A stretch of 52,155 nucleotides of DNA from Corynebacterium sp. Lineage in GTDB: Bacteria; Actinomycetota; Actinomycetes; Mycobacteriales; Mycobacteriaceae. The translations under genes and the position numbers were made by a program. The notes under the pieces are model-generated. The model worked only from the letters and a program-made list of their open reading frames with translations, was not told where the DNA came from and did not search any database. The stretch's first letter is position 1; every line of letters starts with the position of its first letter. The DNA lies in assembly GCF_030152825.1 (NCBI RefSeq), contig NZ_JASLIP010000004.1:1-52155 (forward strand), given 5' to 3'. Of this stretch, positions 39,794 to 48,360 are shown one piece after another.

Positions 39794-40309
39794 TTAGAGC
39801 TCCTTACACATCGGCGGGACCTGCTCCGGCAGGACCGTCTCGACGAGGGTGCAGGCCCAGCGGGTATCCAGCTTCCACTTGCCATCCTCGTGGACGAACT
39901 CCACACCGCTGATGACCTGCGGGTCCCGCTCCGGAGCCTGCAGCTTGATGGTGGCCTCGGCCATGTCCGGCAGCACGCCCGGCAGCACCGGGTCCACGAC
40001 CTCGAGCTTGGCCTGGGCCTCGCTCTGGCTGCGGGTGAGTGCCTCGAAGATCTCCGGTGCCTGGTCGCCGTCGACGACGGAGTTGACCTTCTCCTCGGCT
40101 GGAACGCGCGGGTCGACGGCCTTGAGGAGGACCTCTTGCAGTTCCTGCGGGGTCGGCAGCTTCTCCTCCGGAGCGGTGGAGGACGGTGCGCTGCTGGCGG
40201 TGGTCTGCTCGGTGGTGGCGGCGTTATCCGCATCCTCCGAACCGCAGGCGGTCAGCGTGAGGCCGGCGACGGCAGCGGTTGCCACGGCCACGGACTTCCA
40301 GATCTTCAC
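39794..40309 (-). CDS. Lipoprotein, function unknown
   Basis: 171 residues from a GTG at 40309, with AAGGAG 10 bases upstream; ATG at 40318 and TTG at 40315 are closer to that site and less likely. Signal peptide MKIWKSVAVATAAVAG with lipobox LTAC, then a Thr/Ser/Ala linker and a small folded domain: LQEVLLKAVDPRVPAEEKVN, a mid stretch of acidic helix, and GVEFVHEDGKWKLDTRWACTLVE. This resembles the low-molecular-weight antigen MTB12-like fold seen in mycobacterial secreted proteins, but I cannot be sure. It follows dinB by about 100 bases. Confidence 0.75.
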   Translation of the reverse strand: MKIWKSVAVATAAVAGLTLTACGSEDADNAATTEQTTASSAPSSTAPEEKLPTPQELQEVLLKAVDPRVPAEEKVNSVVDGDQAPEIFEALTRSQSEAQAKLEVVDPVLPGVLPDMAEATIKLQAPERDPQVISGVEFVHEDGKWKLDTRWACTLVETVLPEQVPPMCKEL

Positions 40310-40407
40310 GGTCAACATTCTCCTTCGACGCGGGGGTGTCAAAGCCCTGATCCTACTCGCCCGGGCGCCCAAAGCCCGCCTCCGCGGACAGTGGTGTGCG
40401 CCGGATC

Positions 40408-41841
40408 TCACTCCCCGGTGGAGTCAGTCGGCTCTTCCCCACCAAGCTCCAGCTGCTCGCCGTCGTCCTCCGTGGCCTCGTCCCAGGCCAAGCTGTCCAG
40501 CGGGTCCGCGGGCTGGAGCTGCGGGTCGTCGGTGTCGAAGGTCGCGATGCGCCCCGGGCCGGTTTCGCGGGTCTCGAAGCGCACGGTCACCACGCCCACC
40601 CCACTTCCCTGCACCCAGCCGTGGCCATAATCCGGGTGCCAGACGTCCTGGGTCTGTTGCCAGCGGCTTTCTTTCCGCTCCGCTGCTCCCCCGGGATGTG
40701 ACTCGCCAGCAGCCTCGGCCCCCGCGGGGATCGCACCCGGGCCGGCCACGGTCGTGGCGCTCTGGGTGACGCTCTGGTGCGGCACCGCGGGGTGGCTGAG
40801 CTCCGGGAAGAGCATCTCCTGCCGGTCGTGGCTGAGCCCGGAGAATCCCACGCCCACCAACCGCACTGCGCCGGAATCCTCCGGCCGGGGCAGCACCGCG
40901 CGGGCGGCGCGCAGCAACTGCTCGAAGTCATCGGTGGGTGCGGGCAGCGTGGTCGACCGGGTGTGCAGCGCGAAGTCGCTGGTGCGGATCTTCACGGTGA
41001 TGGTGCGCGCCGCTCGGCCGTCCTTGCGCAGCCGCCGGTAGGCCTGCCGGGCGGAGAGCTCCATGATGTTCAGCACGTCCCGGTAGGTCCGCGCGTCCAC
41101 CGGCAGGGTCTGTTCGGCGCTGATCTGCTTCGCCTCCGCGCGTGGGGCCACGGGCCGGGGGTCGTCGCCGCCGGCCATGACCTGAACCTCCAGGCCGACC
41201 TTGCCGAGCAGCGACTTCACGTCGGTGGGGTCCATGTCCACGAACTGCTGGATCGTGTAAACGCCAACGTCGGCGAGCTTGGCCTGGGCGACCCGGCCAA
41301 TCCCCCACAGGTCGCCCACGGGGCGTGGGCCGAAGGTGGCCATCCGGTCCTCCACCACGAAGATCCCGTGGGGCTTGGCGAGGTCACTGGCCATCTTCGC
41401 GTCCAGCTTGGTGCTCGCCATGCCGATGGAGCAGGGAAGCTCCGTGGCCTCCTCCACCGCGCGCTGGAGGTCCTCGGCCCACCGCCGGGCGGCCGCGGCA
41501 TCTGCTAATCCCTGGGGCTCGGCGAAGCCCTCGTCCACCGAGAGCTGCTCGACCACGCCCGCGCGCTCGGCGATGACCTGGAAGATCCGCCGGGAAATGG
41601 TTTTATACAGCACCGACCGGGGCTGGACCACGATCGCCCGGTTGCGGCACAGCCGGATCGCCTGGTGCATCGGCATGGCCGAGCGCGCGCCGTACACGCG
41701 CGCCTCGTAGCTCGCCCCGGCCACGACCCCGCGCCCGAACATCCCGCCCACGAGGACGGGCCGGTCGCGCAGGGTCGGCCGGGTGAGCTGCTCCACGGAC
41801 GCATAGAACGCGTCCATGTCGATGTGGGCCACCCAGCGCAT
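40408..41841 (-). CDS. dinB: DNA polymerase IV with actinobacterial C-terminal module
   Basis: Y-family translesion polymerase, 477 residues. Catalytic HIDMDAFYASVE (Asp8) and SVDEGF (Asp-Glu; the usual Tyr/Ala after is Gly-Phe here), GMASTKLDAKMASDLAKP, LWGIGRVAQAKL (helix-hairpin-helix) and a little-finger domain to about 340. The clamp-binding motif is QEMLFPEL. The last 110 residues exceed E. coli DinB: a linker of Ala/Gly/Pro and a conserved module with DVWHPDYGHGWVQGSGVGVV and VTVRFETRETGPGR, known from mycobacterial DinB1, then an acidic tail. It starts 6 bases after ileS. Confidence 0.94.
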   Translation of the reverse strand: MRWVAHIDMDAFYASVEQLTRPTLRDRPVLVGGMFGRGVVAGASYEARVYGARSAMPMHQAIRLCRNRAIVVQPRSVLYKTISRRIFQVIAERAGVVEQLSVDEGFAEPQGLADAAAARRWAEDLQRAVEEATELPCSIGMASTKLDAKMASDLAKPHGIFVVEDRMATFGPRPVGDLWGIGRVAQAKLADVGVYTIQQFVDMDPTDVKSLLGKVGLEVQVMAGGDDPRPVAPRAEAKQISAEQTLPVDARTYRDVLNIMELSARQAYRRLRKDGRAARTITVKIRTSDFALHTRSTTLPAPTDDFEQLLRAARAVLPRPEDSGAVRLVGVGFSGLSHDRQEMLFPELSHPAVPHQSVTQSATTVAGPGAIPAGAEAAGESHPGGAAERKESRWQQTQDVWHPDYGHGWVQGSGVGVVTVRFETRETGPGRIATFDTDDPQLQPADPLDSLAWDEATEDDGEQLELGGEEPTDSTGE

Positions 41842-41847
41842 GGCGGT

Positions 41848-44800
41848 TTAGCGAGCCACCTTTGCCACCTCGGCGGTCACGCCGTCCACGATCTCGTGGC
41901 CCAGCTTCTCGCCGGTGAGCACCTCGTGCTCCACCGCGAGGACCTCTTCGGCGATGTGGCCGATGTGCTGGTCTGCCCAGTCCTTCTTCTCCGCCGGCAC
42001 CGACAGGCGCAGGCGGATACGATCGGAGACCTCGAAGCCCTCGTTCTTGCGGGCGTCCTGCAGGCCGCGGATGACGTCCGCCGCCCAGCCTTCGGCCTCC
42101 AGCTCCGGGGTAACGGTCGTGTCGAGGACCACCAGGCCGTCGACCCCACCCGGGCCCGCGACGCGCGCGGTGGAGTCCGGGTTCTCCGCGACCAGGCGCT
42201 CGGTGTACAGCTCCGGGGTCAGGACGATGTCGCCGTCGACGACGACGTTCTCGCCTTCGCGGACGTAGTTACCGGCCTTGACGTTCTTGATCGCGCGCTG
42301 GACGTCGCGGCCGAGTGTCGGGCCGGCGACCTTCGCGTTGACGACGACCTCGAAGCTACCTGCGGAGTCGACATCATCCGTCAACTCCACGTCCTTGACG
42401 TTAACCTCGTCGCGGATGGTGGCGGCGAAGTCCGCGAGCCGTGCAGACTCCGGCAGCGCGACCGTGAGCTTCGGCAGCGGCAGACGGTTGCGCAGCTTAT
42501 TGGACTTGCGCACCGAGCTGGCCGAGGAGCAGACCGCACGGGTGGCGTCCATCGCGTCGACGAGCTCCGCGTCGGCCGGGAAGTCCTCGGCCTTGGGGTA
42601 GTCAGCCAGGTGGACGGAACGCTCGCCGGTCAGCCCGCGCCAGATGACCTCGGAGATGTACGGCAGCAGCGGCGCGGTCACGCGGGTGGCCACCTCGAGC
42701 ACCGTGTACAGGGTGTCGAAGGCCTCCGGGTGGGCCTCCTGGCCGGCCCAGAAGCGGTCGCGGGAGCGGCGCACGTACCAGTTGGTAAGGATATCGGCGT
42801 ACTGGCGTACCTCGTCGCAGGCGTCCGCGATGCGGGTATCGGCCAGGGCCTTGTCCACGTTGGCCACCAGGTCGTGGGTCTTGGCGAGGATGTAGCGGTC
42901 CAGCACGTTATCGGAGTCCACGGACCAGCGTGCTTCCTCGGAGGCGTAGAGCTGCAGGAAGCTGTACGCATTCCAGATCGGCAGCAGCGCCTGGCGCACG
43001 CCCTCGCGGATGCCCTGCTCGGTGACGATTAGGTTGCCGCCACGCAGGATCGGGCTGGACATCAGGAACCAGCGCATCGCGTCGGAGCCGTCGCGGTCGA
43101 AGACCTCGTTAACGTCCGGATAGTTGCCCTTGGACTTGGACATCTTCAGCCCGTCGGAGCCCAGGACGATGCCATGGGCGACGACCTTCTTGAACGCCGG
43201 GCGGTCGAACAGCGCGGTGGAGAGCACGTGCTGGACGTAGAACCAGCCGCGGGACTGGCCGGAGTACTCGACGATGAAGTCCGCCGGCTGCTCCTCCTCG
43301 AAGGCCGCCACGTTCTCGAACGGATAGTGGTACTGGGCGAAAGGCATGGAGCCGGACTCGAACCAGCAGTCTAGGACGTCCGGGACGCGGCGCATCATGG
43401 ACTTGCCCGTCGGGTCGTCCGGGTTCGGGCGGACCAGCTCGTCGATGTCTGGGCGGTGCAGGGACTTCGGACGGACACCGAAGTCGGCCTCCAGCTCAGC
43501 GAGGGAGCCGTAGACGTCCACGCGCGGGTACTGCGGGTCATCAGAGACCCAGGCTGGGACCGGGGAGCCCCAGTAACGGGTGCGGGAGATGTTCCAGTCG
43601 CGGGCGCCCTCCAGCCACTTGCCGAACTGGCCGTCGCGGATGTGTTCCGGGATCCACTCGATCTCCTGGTTGAGCTCCACCATGCGGTCGCGGATCTCGA
43701 GCACGTTCACGAACCAGCCGGGCAGGGCCATGTAGATCAGCGGCTCGCCGGAGCGCCAGGAGTGCGGGTAGGAGTGGACGATCGTCTGGTCGCGCACGAC
43801 GCGCTGCTTGGCCTTCAGATCGCGGATGATGTCGCGGTTGGCGTCGAAGACGAGCTTTCCCTGGTACTCGGGCACCAGGGAGGTGAACTTGCCGTCGGCG
43901 TCCACCGGGATGACCAGGTCGATGCCGTAGCCCTTACAGACCTCCATATCGTCCTCACCGAAAGCCGGGGCCTGGTGGACGACACCGGTGCCGTCCTCGG
44001 TGGAGACGTAGTCCGCGACGAGCACCATGAAGGCGTTTTCCTGATCAGCGAAGTGATCGAAGACCGGGGTGTACTCCAGGCCCTCGAGCTCAGCACCGGT
44101 GAAGGTCGCCAGCACCTCTGGCTCCTTGCCCAGCTCCTTGGCGTAGGCGCCCAGCAGCGCACTAGCTAGCAGCAGCTTGGCGCCGGCGAAGCCCTCCACA
44201 CCGTCCTCGCCGACCTTCACCAGGGAGTACTCGATCTCCGGGCCGACGGCCAGGGCGAGGTTGGACGGCAGCGTCCACGGGGTCGTCGTCCAGGCGATGG
44301 CCGCGGCGTCGTGCAGCTCGGGGTGAGCTTCCCAGGTCTTGGTGGCCGGGTAGCCCTCACGTGCGCCGGTAAACGGCATGGTCACGGTGACGGTCGGGTC
44401 CTGGCGGTCGCGGTAGGAGTCGTCAAGGCGGGTCTCCTGGTTGGACAGCGGTGTGTGCTCGGCCCAGGAGTACGGCAGCACGCGGAAGCCCTGGTAGATC
44501 AGGCCCTTGTCGTAGAGCTCCTTGAAGGCCCACATGACGGACTCCATGTAGTCCTGGTCCATGGTCTTGTAGCCGTTTTCGAAGTCCACCCAGCGAGCCT
44601 GACGGGTGACGTAGTTCTCCCACTCATCGGCGTAGTGCATGACGGACTTGGCGCAGTACTCGTTGAAGCGGTCCAGCCCCATGGACTCGATCTCGCCCTT
44701 GTCCTTGATGCCCAGCTGCTTCTCCGCCTCCAGCTCGGCGGGCAGACCGTGGCAGTCCCAGCCGAAGACGCGCGGGACGTGGTAGCCGGCCATGGTGCGG

Positions 44801-45042
44801 TAGCGCGGGACGATGTCCTTGACGTAGCCGGTGAGCAGGTGGCCGTAGTGCGGCAGGCCATTAGCGAACGGCGGGCCGTCGTTGAAGACGTACTCCTCGT
44901 TCTCCTTGCGGTTGTCGAGGCTGGCCTGGAAGGTATTGTCCTTCTTCCAGTACTTCAGTACCTCTTCTTCCATGGCCGGGAAGTTGCTGCCCCCGCAGCT
45001 CATGTCGACGCGGGGGTAGACGCCGCCAGCTGGTGTAGCCAT
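41848..45042 (-). CDS. ileS: Isoleucyl-tRNA synthetase (IleRS2-like)
   Basis: Charges tRNA-Ile. 1064 residues: Rossmann core split by the editing domain, then the KMSKS loop (GLKMSKSKGNYPDV) and the anticodon-binding region. The HIGH motif reads HYGH (65-68) in NGLPHYGHLLTGYVKD, a mark of the eukaryote-like/IleRS2 group that includes M. tuberculosis and is usually insensitive to mupirocin. The frame stays open to 45114, but that part is the T-box leader; the ATG at 45042 has GAGGA at about 10 bases and is the true start. Expression is predicted to be controlled by the T-box. Confidence 0.97.
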   Translation of the reverse strand: MATPAGGVYPRVDMSCGGSNFPAMEEEVLKYWKKDNTFQASLDNRKENEEYVFNDGPPFANGLPHYGHLLTGYVKDIVPRYRTMAGYHVPRVFGWDCHGLPAELEAEKQLGIKDKGEIESMGLDRFNEYCAKSVMHYADEWENYVTRQARWVDFENGYKTMDQDYMESVMWAFKELYDKGLIYQGFRVLPYSWAEHTPLSNQETRLDDSYRDRQDPTVTVTMPFTGAREGYPATKTWEAHPELHDAAAIAWTTTPWTLPSNLALAVGPEIEYSLVKVGEDGVEGFAGAKLLLASALLGAYAKELGKEPEVLATFTGAELEGLEYTPVFDHFADQENAFMVLVADYVSTEDGTGVVHQAPAFGEDDMEVCKGYGIDLVIPVDADGKFTSLVPEYQGKLVFDANRDIIRDLKAKQRVVRDQTIVHSYPHSWRSGEPLIYMALPGWFVNVLEIRDRMVELNQEIEWIPEHIRDGQFGKWLEGARDWNISRTRYWGSPVPAWVSDDPQYPRVDVYGSLAELEADFGVRPKSLHRPDIDELVRPNPDDPTGKSMMRRVPDVLDCWFESGSMPFAQYHYPFENVAAFEEEQPADFIVEYSGQSRGWFYVQHVLSTALFDRPAFKKVVAHGIVLGSDGLKMSKSKGNYPDVNEVFDRDGSDAMRWFLMSSPILRGGNLIVTEQGIREGVRQALLPIWNAYSFLQLYASEEARWSVDSDNVLDRYILAKTHDLVANVDKALADTRIADACDEVRQYADILTNWYVRRSRDRFWAGQEAHPEAFDTLYTVLEVATRVTAPLLPYISEVIWRGLTGERSVHLADYPKAEDFPADAELVDAMDATRAVCSSASSVRKSNKLRNRLPLPKLTVALPESARLADFAATIRDEVNVKDVELTDDVDSAGSFEVVVNAKVAGPTLGRDVQRAIKNVKAGNYVREGENVVVDGDIVLTPELYTERLVAENPDSTARVAGPGGVDGLVVLDTTVTPELEAEGWAADVIRGLQDARKNEGFEVSDRIRLRLSVPAEKKDWADQHIGHIAEEVLAVEHEVLTGEKLGHEIVDGVTAEVAKVAR

Positions 45043-45290
45043 AAGAAAATCCTCGTCTCTGGTGCTTAAAGTGAAATTTCTTTGAAGCACAGGGACGAGG
45101 ATTCGCGGTACCACCCTGCTTGAAGCCTGCCGTGGGCGCCACCCGCCCGTTGGAAAGGCTTCCTCTTATCTTGCGTTATTGTACGGGACGCGACTCCGCT
45201 CGGTTCTACTGGGCTTCCCTGGTGGGGGCTGTTCTTCCGAGGCGCTCGCCGGTGATGGCCGGGTCCTAGCGTTGGGTTGGCTCGGTGTGG
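45043..45290 (-). promoter_or_regulatory. ileS T-box riboswitch, translational (class II)
   Basis: On the minus strand, AGGGTGGTACCGCG (45104-45117) is the T-box sequence that binds the tRNA CCA end. AATCCTCGTC (45094-45103, minus strand) pairs perfectly with GACGAGGATT (45048-45057), which holds the ileS Shine-Dalgarno; so uncharged tRNA would free the ribosome site. A candidate specifier ATC (isoleucine) lies at 45254-45256 in a small loop closed by CCGG/CCGG, and AGTAGAACCGAGCGG follows. No U-run terminator is present, in line with the actinobacterial ileS class. Confidence 0.92.
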
Positions 45291-45319
45291 CTGCCAACCC
45301 TAGGGGTAAAGCTATGTAG

Positions 45320-45484
45320 TTATTTTTTGCTCTTACGGTGCTGGATGGCCTCCGCGATGGAGAGCAGGACTCCGATGGCTGCGATGATCACGCAGATCCA
45401 GGCCCAGGTGACTGAGCCTAGGTAGAGCGCCACCAGGAGCGCTGCGAATCCGAGGACCGCGAGGCCCACTGAGGCCACGAGCAT
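45320..45484 (-). CDS. Small two-helix membrane protein next to wag31 (54 aa)
   Basis: A 54-residue frame, MLVASVGLAVLGFAALLVAL then a short turn, WICVIIAAIGVLLSIAEAIQ and the basic end HRKSKK. Two membrane helices with an inside-positive C-terminus. It starts 5 bases after the wag31 stop (GAAGGCGAGC precedes the ATG at 45484) and ends about 30 bases before the T-box region, so it is part of the wag31 transcript. Similar tiny genes follow wag31 in other corynebacteria. Function unknown; a Wag31 or divisome partner is possible. Confidence 0.75.
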   Translation of the reverse strand: MLVASVGLAVLGFAALLVALYLGSVTWAWICVIIAAIGVLLSIAEAIQHRKSKK

Positions 45485-45489
45485 GATCG

Positions 45490-46560
45490 CTAGTTGCGCT
45501 CGCCTTCGCCCTCGACGGCCTTCGGCGCTGCGGTGCCGCGGCTATTGAGGTCCTCAAGCTGGGACTCGAGGAAGGTCTTCAGGCGGGTGCGGTACTCGCG
45601 CTCGTAGGTGCGCAGCTCCTCGATGCGGGCCTCGAGAGCGGTCTGCTGCTTCTTGACCGTGGTCATGATCTCGGTGTGCTTGCGCTCGGCGTCCTGCTGC
45701 AGGGCGTTGGCCTTCTCCTGCGCCTGGCGCACGGTGGCCTCTGCCTGAGCGTTGGCGTCGGAGACCAGGGTCTCGGACTTCTGCTTCGCGTCGGAGACCA
45801 GGGTCTCGGACTTCTGCTTCGCGTCGGCCAGCATCTTCTCGGAGCGGGTCTTCGCGTCGGAGAGCTGCTCCTCGGAGCGCTTCTGGGAGTCCGCCAGCTG
45901 GTTCTTCGCGGTGGAGTCCGCGTTATCCAGGGTCTTCTTCGCCTCGGCGCGGGCCTCATCCAGCATGGCGTTGGACTCGGTCTTCGCGTCGTTGGTGAGG
46001 CGGTCGGCCATCTCCTGAGCCAGGGACAGCACGCGGGCGGCCTGCATGTGGGTGTCCTCGGTGGCAGCGCCCTTGGCAGCTGCACCACCGGCGACACCGG
46101 AAGCCTGCGGGGCAGCCTTGCCGGCCTGGGACTTCGCGGCCTCGGCATCCTGCTGAGCCTTCTTGGCCTTCTCCTCGGCCTCCTGGGCGCGGCGCTCAGC
46201 GGCCTCGGCGCGCTGCTCCGCCTCCTTCAGCTTGGACTGCAGGCCAGAAACCTCGGCAGCACCCTTGGACTGGGTGTTCTGCGCCTCGCGGCGAGCCTCC
46301 TCGCGGACCTCGGCCTCAACCTCGGAGCGGATCTGCTTGCGCAGTGCCTCCTCGTCGACCTTGGTGTCCGCTGCGGCAGCGGCCGGCTGACCGCCGTCGC
46401 CCACCTGGCTGCGAAGTTCAGCGTTCTCGTCCTGGAGCTCGGCGAGGGTGTCCTCAACGAGGTCGAGGAACTGATCGACCTCGTCCTCGTTGTAGCCACG
46501 CTTACCAATCGGGGGCTTACTGAACGCAACATTGTGAACGTCAGCTGGTGTGAGCGCCAT
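45490..46560 (-). CDS. wag31: DivIVA/Wag31 polar growth protein
   Basis: Cytoplasmic coiled-coil scaffold that marks negatively curved poles and recruits the elongation machinery. 356 residues from the ATG at 46560. The N-terminal lipid-binding domain is LTPADVHNVAFSKPPIGKRG then YNEDEVDQFLDLVEDTLAEL; after a linker come long coiled coils with Gln/Glu/Ala heptads, and a C-terminal helix ending in RTRLKTFLESQLEDL. It is longer than mycobacterial Wag31 because of extended coiled coil, including exact 11-residue tandem repeats (see repeat entry). GAAGGGAAG precedes the start. Confidence 0.95.
   Translation of the reverse strand: MALTPADVHNVAFSKPPIGKRGYNEDEVDQFLDLVEDTLAELQDENAELRSQVGDGGQPAAAAADTKVDEEALRKQIRSEVEAEVREEARREAQNTQSKGAAEVSGLQSKLKEAEQRAEAAERRAQEAEEKAKKAQQDAEAAKSQAGKAAPQASGVAGGAAAKGAATEDTHMQAARVLSLAQEMADRLTNDAKTESNAMLDEARAEAKKTLDNADSTAKNQLADSQKRSEEQLSDAKTRSEKMLADAKQKSETLVSDAKQKSETLVSDANAQAEATVRQAQEKANALQQDAERKHTEIMTTVKKQQTALEARIEELRTYEREYRTRLKTFLESQLEDLNSRGTAAPKAVEGEGERN
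45755..45820. repeat. Two perfect 33-base tandem copies inside wag31
   Basis: The unit at 45755-45787 is repeated base for base at 45788-45820 and encodes the 11-residue unit SDAKQKSETLV twice. Neighbouring DNA holds degenerate copies (SDAKTRSEKML, DANAQAEATV). An 11-residue period suits a right-handed coiled coil, and base identity suggests recent duplication. Confidence 0.85.
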
Positions 46561-46640
46561 CAATACTTCCCTTCGCTCTCGGTTATTTTCGGCAATGCCT
46601 GTCTGCAGGATGGTTTTATTCTTCAGAAAGACTGTAGTCC

Positions 46641-46646
46641 ACCATA
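46641..46646 (-). promoter_or_regulatory. Candidate -10 box (TATGGT) for wag31
   Basis: In the 178-base gap upstream of wag31, TATGGT preceded by GG lies about 80 bases before the ATG; TACAGT a few bases later is an alternative. The gap also holds a hairpin (AACTGGT...ACCAGCT) and, nearer yggT, a 4-bp stem followed by a T-run that may end the yggT transcript. No clear -35. Confidence 0.3.
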
Positions 46647-46738
46647 CCAGCGCGAAAAGGCTTTGTTCCCATCAAGAGCTGGTTTTCTTCACCAGTTCTG
46701 AAAAACCTTCGCCCTGACTGGGCTCCTAGAACTCCCCG

Positions 46739-47026
46739 TTAGAGGAGGGAGTGCAGAATTATCTGCAGAATCTGCAGACCAAAGAACAGCACCAAGACGG
46801 AAACGTCGAGGGCAACCCCGCCCATGTTCAGCGGCGGGATGAGCTTACGCAGCCCCTTAACCGGCGGATCGGTGATCTGGAAGATCGGCTCGGCAAGCAT
46901 GATGAACCAGCGCTGCGGGCGCCAATTCTGGGAGAAGGACTGCACCATCTCCACGATGATCCGCACGATGAGGAGCAGCGTGAAAAGGCGGACGAGCAGG
47001 ATGAGTGCTCCGATGAGGTTGACCAC
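46739..47026 (-). CDS. YggT family membrane protein
   Basis: 95 residues, GTG start 6 bases after sepF. Two hydrophobic regions (LIGALILLVRLFTLLLIVRI and ALDVSVLVLFFGLQILQIIL) flank the family core PQRWFIMLAEPIFQITDPPVKGLRKLIPP. YggT proteins lie beside sepF and divIVA in many Gram-positives and are thought to aid division or osmotic tolerance; the mechanism is not known. Confidence 0.92.
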   Translation of the reverse strand: MVNLIGALILLVRLFTLLLIVRIIVEMVQSFSQNWRPQRWFIMLAEPIFQITDPPVKGLRKLIPPLNMGGVALDVSVLVLFFGLQILQIILHSLL

Positions 47027-47032
47027 TCGGGA

Positions 47033-47593
47033 TCAGCCCTCCGTCAGCTGATCCAGCTGGGACTGCTCGAGCTCGATGCCGTGCGGGATCAGCACGAAGT
47101 TACGCACCCCACCCAGCTTCTTCAGCTCGGCATCCAGGCCCAGGCTCAGGCCTGCGGCAAAGTCCAGCACGCGGGTTGCGGCGGACTTCTCCATTCCGCC
47201 CAGGTTGAAGACGACGACGTCGCCGGTCTTCAGCGCCTCGGAGATCTCGCGCGCCTGGTTGTACTCGTTCAGCGCCAGGCGGATAACCATCGGGTTTTTC
47301 TGTGCTGGGACGGTCTCGCGCTCGGCGGCGCCGTAGCGGGAACGGGCCGGGGCCGCGGGCTCCCGGTCAGAGCCGTAGCCATGGGAGGAGCCAGCCTCGG
47401 AGCGTCGCTCGCTGGAGCGGTAGGAGCCGTAGTGATCGGAGTCGTAGCGTCCGGCCGAACGATCCTCGCGCTCGTGGCGCTCGGTGCGCTCGGGGCGCTC
47501 TTCGAAGTTATCCCGGTAGTAAGGGTCCTCGTAGCTTTCTACGCCCCCGAGCCCGAAGAACTCCTTGAACTTATCGCCAAAGCCCTCAGCCAT
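47033..47593 (-). CDS. sepF: Cell division protein SepF
   Basis: 186 residues. N-terminal amphipathic helix (MAEGFGDKFKEFFGLGG) for membrane binding, a long charged Arg/Glu/Tyr/Ser linker (20-95), and the C-terminal SepF/DUF552 domain (NPMVIRLALNEYNQAREISE, GDVVVFNLGGM, RVLDFAAGLSLGL). SepF tethers FtsZ to the membrane and is essential in actinobacteria that lack FtsA. AAAGGAAA precedes the ATG. Confidence 0.95.
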   Translation of the reverse strand: MAEGFGDKFKEFFGLGGVESYEDPYYRDNFEERPERTERHEREDRSAGRYDSDHYGSYRSSERRSEAGSSHGYGSDREPAAPARSRYGAAERETVPAQKNPMVIRLALNEYNQAREISEALKTGDVVVFNLGGMEKSAATRVLDFAAGLSLGLDAELKKLGGVRNFVLIPHGIELEQSQLDQLTEG

Positions 47594-47649
47594 GCTTGGG
47601 TTTCCTTTCGCTTACTGCAATCACTGTTTATTGGGGTATTCGTTGTTCG

Positions 47650-48360
47650 TTAACGTACTGGTCGCGGGCCCATGATGTCCGTACCGACACGCACCAACGT
47701 GGAGCCCTCGCCGATAGCGATCTCCAGGTCGTGGCTCATGCCCGCGGAGTACACTGGCGCTCCCAGAACGCGGTCGCTGATGCCGTCCAGCAGCGCGCGA
47801 CCGCGGGCGAAGACCTCGGCCGGCTCACTGCCCAAGGGCGGAACGGTCATGAGGCCGCGCAGCTCGAGGTGTTCTGATCCCGCAACCAGGTCCGCGAGCT
47901 GGTCGATCTGATCTTCCGGGGCACCGCCGCGCTGGGGGTCGCCGTCTGCGCTGAACTGCACCAGTACCGGCAGCTTCTCCGCGCGGTCGCCGCGCTCCAG
48001 CGCCAGACCGGCGCCGCGTTCGAGGGCGTTAATGAGTCGCTCCGAGTCCGCGGTGTGGACGGCGGCGGCCCAGCGGGCCACGGAGTTAGCCTTGTTGGTC
48101 TGGATCTGACCCACCATGTGTATCTCGACGCTTCCCGCCAGGTCAGCGGTCTTACGCTTGGCTTCCTGTTCGCGGTTTTCCCCGACCGCGTGGATACCGC
48201 CGGCGCGCAGGAGCTCGATGTCCTCCACCGGGTGAAACTTCGTGATCGGCAGGAGGTCTGCTCCCCCGGCCACGGCGATGCGTTGCCGCACGGCTCGGAG
48301 GTTCTCCGCCAGCTGCTCTGCCCGCTGGGCGCGGGCCTTGTCTCCATCTGGGCTTGTCAT
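47650..48360 (-). CDS. YggS-family PLP homeostasis protein
   Basis: 236 residues. Single alanine-racemase-like barrel that binds PLP without catalysis and keeps PLP pools in balance. PLP lysine Lys41 in DLLPITKFHP (the usual text is SKT), then GENREQEAKRK, HMVGQIQTNK, and the phosphate region SAGMSHDLEIAIGEGSTLVRVG. The ATG at 48360 overlaps the pgeF stop (ATGA); the longer upstream frame lies within pgeF. Confidence 0.93.
   Translation of the reverse strand: MTSPDGDKARAQRAEQLAENLRAVRQRIAVAGGADLLPITKFHPVEDIELLRAGGIHAVGENREQEAKRKTADLAGSVEIHMVGQIQTNKANSVARWAAAVHTADSERLINALERGAGLALERGDRAEKLPVLVQFSADGDPQRGGAPEDQIDQLADLVAGSEHLELRGLMTVPPLGSEPAEVFARGRALLDGISDRVLGAPVYSAGMSHDLEIAIGEGSTLVRVGTDIMGPRPVR

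Noticed and set aside
41848..45114. Longer IleRS reading starting at 45114
   Set aside because: The extra 24 residues are the T-box core and Shine-Dalgarno clamp read as protein; the true ATG is at 45042.
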